Assembly (NCBI GenBank): GCA_963205115.1
Contig: CAUJHV010000024.1
Coordinates: 1-64,000, forward strand
Source: Pseudomonadota bacterium
GTDB lineage: Bacteria; Pseudomonadota; Gammaproteobacteria; Burkholderiales; Burkholderiaceae_C
Direction: 5' to 3'
Length of the DNA: 64,000 nt
In this document: one piece after another, positions 60,730 to 64,000 of the stretch
Layout: the number at the start of each line of letters is the position of its first letter
Numbering within the stretch: position 1 is the stretch's first letter
Notes under the pieces: model-generated
The model's database searches: none
Told to the model about the DNA's origin: nothing
Seen by the model: only the letters and a program-made list of their open reading frames with translations
Made by a program: the position numbers and the translations under genes

Positions 60730-61206
60730 ATGCGTACGATGCTTCTTCTGGCCGCGCTGCTCACGCTGGCGCCCCTGCCGTCCACCGCCGCACCGCCGGT
60801 GCCCTACCCCGAGGGCTGGCGGCACTGGACACACGTCAAGGGCATGGTGATCGAACCGGGCCACGCGCTGTACGAGACCTTCGGCGGCATCCATCACCTG
60901 TACGCCAACCGCAAGGCCGAACAGGGTTACCGGCAAGGCACATTCCCCGACGGGTCGGTCATCGTGTTCGACCTGCTGGAGGCGAAGTCCGTCGACCACA
61001 CCATCCAGGAAGGCGGGCGCAAGGTGCTGGGTGTGATGGTCAAGAACGCGCGGAAGTACAAGGACACCGGGGGCTGGGGATTCGAAGCCTTCAAGGGCGA
61101 TTCGAAGACCGAGCGTGCCGTGGGCGCGAACGCAGCGACCGCCTGCTTCGCGTGCCACACGTCCCGCAAGGACCACGACTTCGTATTTTCGACGTTCGGG
61201 AAGTGA
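60730..61206 (+). CDS. Cytochrome P460 family c-type cytochrome
   Basis: A 158-residue exported protein (signal to about residue 20, LLTLAPLPSTA) with the P460 fold and a C-terminal haem-attachment motif CFACH (Cys139, Cys142, His143). Cytochrome P460 proteins act in hydroxylamine or nitric-oxide chemistry in some bacteria; others are of unknown function. TAGGAG precedes ATG 60730. The redoxin-like gene follows after 3 bases. The crosslinking Lys of true P460 was not verified. Confidence 0.85.
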   Translation: MRTMLLLAALLTLAPLPSTAAPPVPYPEGWRHWTHVKGMVIEPGHALYETFGGIHHLYANRKAEQGYRQGTFPDGSVIVFDLLEAKSVDHTIQEGGRKVLGVMVKNARKYKDTGGWGFEAFKGDSKTERAVGANAATACFACHTSRKDHDFVFSTFGK

Positions 61207-61209
61207 GCC

Positions 61210-61737
61210 ATGGCCAGCGCTGATGCCGGCCGGCGCGCGCGCACCGGTTTCGGGCTGGCGCCGCCCGGCCAGCCGGCGCCGCCTTGGACCACGACGGTCT
61301 GGTTCAACAGCGATCGACCGCTGCGCCTGGAGGAACTGCGTGGCCAGGTGGTGGTCGCGCATGCCTTCCAGATGCTGTGCCCGGCCTGCGTGAGCCACGG
61401 CTTGCCGCAGGCCCGGCGGATACAGGCGGCCTTCGAGGGCCAGGGCGTCGCCGTCATCGGCCTGCACACGGTGTTCGAACACCATGCGGCGATGACACCC
61501 GTGTCCTTGCGGGCCTTCCTGCACGAGTACCGCATCGGATTTCCGGTCGGTGTCGATGCGCCGGGCACCGAGGCCGGCAACCCGATCCCGTTGACGATGC
61601 GGGCCTACGCCATGCGCGGCACGCCGACGCTGTTGCTCATCGACCGCCAGGGCGATTTGCGCTATCACGGCTTCGGCACCGAGGACGATCTGATGCTGGG
61701 CGCGGCGATCGCCAGCCTGGCCATCGGGGACGGCTGA
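61210..61737 (+). CDS. Thioredoxin-like/TlpA-Redoxin family protein
   Basis: A 175-residue thioredoxin-fold protein with CPAC (Cys57, Cys60) in FQMLCPACVSHGLPQ and the cis-Pro region RGTPTLLLIDRQG. No export signal is clear, so the location is uncertain. It directly follows the P460 gene (3 bases) and may maintain its haem-ligating cysteines or take part in the same redox process. Redoxin proteins of this length commonly act as disulfide reductases or peroxidases. Confidence 0.88.
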   Translation: MASADAGRRARTGFGLAPPGQPAPPWTTTVWFNSDRPLRLEELRGQVVVAHAFQMLCPACVSHGLPQARRIQAAFEGQGVAVIGLHTVFEHHAAMTPVSLRAFLHEYRIGFPVGVDAPGTEAGNPIPLTMRAYAMRGTPTLLLIDRQGDLRYHGFGTEDDLMLGAAIASLAIGDG

Positions 61738-61752
61738 AGCGGCCGGGGCTTG

Positions 61753-61772
61753 CGGCCTGGGGCGCCAGGCCG
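61753..61772. terminator. Hairpin after the redoxin gene
   Basis: CGGCCTGG and CCAGGCCG pair perfectly around GGCG, about 16 bases after the stop at 61737. There is no T-run, so termination is only possible. Confidence 0.35.
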
Positions 61773-61933
61773 CCGCCGGCCGCTGCGCGCGGCCACGGGT
61801 GTGTTCGCGGCGAACGGATTCGGGCCAAGAATGGGTGCCCACGACAGGCGATGGCCAGGCCGCATCGTTTCCTGCCTACAGTCACGCCTGCAGCCCCACC
61901 GAACACCTTGCCCCGATCCGACGGAGACACGCC

Positions 61934-63022
61934 ATGAAGACCTATTCCATCGCCACCATTCCCGGTGACGGCATCGGCAAGGAGGTCGTGCCGGCCGGCC
62001 AGCAGGTGCTGCAGGCGCTGGCCCGTTCCAGCCAGACCTTCCGCTTCGAATTCGAGAATTTCGACTGGGGCGGCGACTACTACCGCCAGCACGGCGTGAT
62101 GATGCCGGCCGACGGGCTGGACGCACTGCGCGGCAAGGACGCCATCCTCTTCGGGAGTGCCGGCGACCCGCACATCCCGGACCACATCACGCTGTGGGGC
62201 CTGCGGCTGAAGATCTGCCAGGGCTTCGACCAGTACGCCAACGTGCGACCCACGCGCATCCTGCCGGGCATCGATGCGCCGCTCAAGCGCTGCGGTCCCG
62301 GCGACCTGAACTGGGTCATCGTGCGCGAGAACTCCGAGGGCGAATACGCCGGCGTCGGCGGCCGCGTGCACCAGGGCCACCCGCTCGAAGCGGCCACCGA
62401 CGTGTCGATGATGACGCGCGCCGGTGTCGAACGCATCATGCGTTTTGCGTTCCGGCTGGCGCAGTCGCGGCCGCGCAAGCTGCTGACGGTCGTCACCAAG
62501 AGCAACGCGCAGCGCCACGCGATGGTGATGTGGGATGAGATCGCGCTGCAGATTTCCAAGGAGTTCCCCGACGTCACCTGGGACAAGGAACTGGTCGACG
62601 CGGCCACGGCGCGCATGGTCAACCGCCCCGCCACGCTGGACACGCTGGTGGCCACCAACCTGCACGCCGACATCCTCAGCGACCTGGCCGCGGCCTTGGC
62701 CGGCAGCCTGGGCATCGCACCCACCGGCAACATCGACCCGGAGCGCCGTTACCCGTCGATGTTCGAGCCCATACACGGCTCGGCCTTCGACATCATGGGC
62801 AAGGGCCTGGCCAATCCGGTGGGCACCTTCTGGTCGGCGGTGATGCTGCTGGAGCACCTGGGCGAGGCCGATGCCGCGCGGCAGCTGATGGCGGCGATCG
62901 AACAGGTCACGGCCGACCCGACGCTGCACACACGGGACCTGGGCGGCCAGGCCACGACGCAGCAGGTCACGCAGGCCGTGTGCGCGCGGCTGGAAGCCGC
63001 CACGCGTCGCGTGACGGCCTGA
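61934..63022 (+). CDS. ttuC: Tartrate dehydrogenase/decarboxylase (TtuC/DmlA type)
   Basis: A 362-residue beta-decarboxylating dehydrogenase of the isopropylmalate/isocitrate family. Visible features are IATIPGDGIGKEV, the substrate arginines in QYANVRPTRILPG, VIVRENSEGEYAGVGG, TKSNAQRHAMVMW, DILSDLAAALAG (metal-binding Asp) and FEPIHGSAFDIMGKG. The sequence details (RENSEGEYAGVGGR, LKICQGFDQYANVRP) fit the tartrate dehydrogenase/D-malate group, which uses NAD+ and Mn2+ or K+. ATG 61934 has GGAGAC 5 bases before it. The adjacent CoA transferase gene is convergent, and other tartrate genes are not in view. Confidence 0.92.
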   Translation: MKTYSIATIPGDGIGKEVVPAGQQVLQALARSSQTFRFEFENFDWGGDYYRQHGVMMPADGLDALRGKDAILFGSAGDPHIPDHITLWGLRLKICQGFDQYANVRPTRILPGIDAPLKRCGPGDLNWVIVRENSEGEYAGVGGRVHQGHPLEAATDVSMMTRAGVERIMRFAFRLAQSRPRKLLTVVTKSNAQRHAMVMWDEIALQISKEFPDVTWDKELVDAATARMVNRPATLDTLVATNLHADILSDLAAALAGSLGIAPTGNIDPERRYPSMFEPIHGSAFDIMGKGLANPVGTFWSAVMLLEHLGEADAARQLMAAIEQVTADPTLHTRDLGGQATTQQVTQAVCARLEAATRRVTA

Positions 63023-63057
63023 TCGTCTCGACAACCAGACGTCGGGCCGCTCCTGCC

Positions 63058-63076
63058 GCCGGCCGCATGGGCCGGC
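63058..63076. terminator. Hairpin between convergent genes
   Basis: GCCGGCC and GGCCGGC form a 7-bp perfect stem with a 5-base loop between the tartrate dehydrogenase and CoA-transferase stop codons. No T-run follows on either strand, so the function is uncertain. Confidence 0.35.
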
Positions 63077-63095
63077 AGTGGCCCCTGGGCGTGGC

Positions 63096-64000
63096 TCAGG
63101 GCGATGCGCCGGACCCGCCGCCGATCACGCCGGCCTGGTGCAGGGTCTCGATGTCGGCATCGGCATAACCCAGTTCGCGCAGCAGCGCGTCGGTGTGCGC
63201 GCCCAGCGCCGGCGGCGGCGCGCGCAGGCCCAGGCGCTCGCCGCCCAGCGCCAACGGCAGCAAGGCGGTGCGTGTGTCGATCGCGCGGCCTGCGCCGCTG
63301 GCGTCGGGCGGCAGCGTCACGGGTGCCAGGCCGCCGGTGGCCGCGAGGTGCGGATCGTCGAAGAGGTCCTGCGGCCGTGTGATCGGCGCAAAGGGCAGGC
63401 CGATCTTCTCGAAGCGCGCGGCCAGCGTGGCGGCAGAGAATGCCGCGAAGCGCTCGCGCAGCAACGGCATCATCCAGTCGCGTGACTGAACTCGGGCGTT
63501 ATTGCTGGTCAGGCGCGGGTCGGCGCGCAGGTCGGCGAAGCCGAATTCCTCGCACATCAGCGCCCACTGGGTGTCGCTGACGGCGGCCAGGAAGATCTGC
63601 TCGCCGTCCAGGACGTTGAACACGTCGTACACCGCCCAGGCGCTGATGCGGCTGGGCATGGGCGAGGCCGGCTGGCCGGTCACCGCAAACTGCATCATGT
63701 GCTGCGCGACCAGGAAGACGTTGTTCTCGAACAGCGCGCTGTGCACCTCCTGGCCGCGGCCGGTTTTTTCGCGCTGCGCCAGTGCGGCCAGTGCGCCGAT
63801 CGCGCCGAACATGCCGCCCATGATGTCGTTGACGCTGGCGCCGGCGCGCAGCGGCCGGCCTTCGGGGCCGGTCATGTAGGCCAGGCCGCCCATCATCTGC
63901 ACGACCTCGTCCAGCGCGGTGCGGTGTTCGTAGGGGCCGGGCAGGAAGCCCTTGTGCGACACGGCGATCAGCCGCGGGTTCAGCCGCGACAGTGCCGCGT
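63096..64000 (-). CDS. CaiB/BaiF family CoA transferase (C-terminal part)
   Basis: The last 301 or so residues of a class III CoA transferase; the N-terminus lies beyond the window end, and the frame is open to base 64000. The first visible residues ALSRLNPRLIAVSHKGFLPG and the segments LAYMTGPEGRPLRAGASVNDI, VHSALFENNVFLVAQHMMQ and LPFAPITRPQDLFDDPHL (first quoted as ALSRLNPRLIAVSHKG) are typical of CaiB/BaiF/Frc enzymes, which move CoA between carboxylic acids. The catalytic Asp lies before the visible part, so activity cannot be checked. It is convergent with the tartrate dehydrogenase gene. Confidence 0.93.
   Translation of the reverse strand, partial: AALSRLNPRLIAVSHKGFLPGPYEHRTALDEVVQMMGGLAYMTGPEGRPLRAGASVNDIMGGMFGAIGALAALAQREKTGRGQEVHSALFENNVFLVAQHMMQFAVTGQPASPMPSRISAWAVYDVFNVLDGEQIFLAAVSDTQWALMCEEFGFADLRADPRLTSNNARVQSRDWMMPLLRERFAAFSAATLAARFEKIGLPFAPITRPQDLFDDPHLAATGGLAPVTLPPDASGAGRAIDTRTALLPLALGGERLGLRAPPPALGAHTDALLRELGYADADIETLHQAGVIGGGSGASP

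Overview
The window is very GC-rich with dense, overlapping genes. It reads as a chromosome segment of a beta-proteobacterium of the order Burkholderiales, probably near Comamonadaceae, Sphaerotilus or Rubrivivax. The reasons are the glnE, yhdP and nitrilase neighbourhood, bifunctional PutA, tartrate dehydrogenase, a CaiB-type CoA transferase and small Burkholderiales-type conserved proteins. No rRNA, tRNA, CRISPR array, insertion sequence or prophage was seen. This assignment rests on protein recognition only, because no database search was possible.

Bases 1-12445 hold catabolic and regulatory genes: the end of an MhpA-like flavin monooxygenase coupled to an IclR regulator, a 48-residue Cys protein, a DUF1345 membrane protein, the ribosome-rescue hydrolase ArfB, a Tat-type substrate-binding protein next to a membrane GGDEF-EAL protein, an enoyl-CoA hydratase and a family 5 solute-binding protein. 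They also hold a two-gene envelope operon: a membrane-anchored protein with VEK repeats and two helix-hairpin-helix domains, followed by a membrane-anchored OmpA-domain protein. A TetR regulator then precedes bases 12547-19937, eight tightly overlapping genes (FAD oxidoreductase, DUF1365, cyclopropane-fatty-acid-synthase-like methyltransferase, chalcone-isomerase-like, MFS, DUF3833 lipoprotein, SDR, NTF2-like). This resembles the membrane-lipid modification clusters tied elsewhere to singlet-oxygen stress and furan or cyclopropane fatty acids.

Bases 19978-43000 are mostly housekeeping. They include an MlaE/MlaD/lipoprotein transport set without its ATPase, PBP4, an AmiD-like amidase, CorA, an acyl-ACP-desaturase-like diiron protein with a clear promoter and operator, a GST, a DMT transporter, a rhombosortase, GlnE, YhdP, a nitrilase, PutA and an ornithine-cyclodeaminase-family enzyme.

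Bases 43384-56682 are the most striking part. A 2,967-residue secreted protein built from DUF11 and SdrD-B/Cna-B type modules overlaps a 1,118-residue Ig-plus-beta-barrel outer-membrane protein, which overlaps an OmpA-family protein. An AT-rich control region lies upstream and a strong hairpin downstream. I infer a dedicated cell-surface fibre or adhesin display system.

Bases 56810-64000 return to ordinary genes: an HDOD protein, two small basic proteins, an HTH-like protein, an aldo/keto reductase, an HxlR regulator with a near-perfect operator, cytochrome P460 with a thioredoxin-like protein, tartrate dehydrogenase and the C-terminal part of a CoA transferase cut by the window edge.
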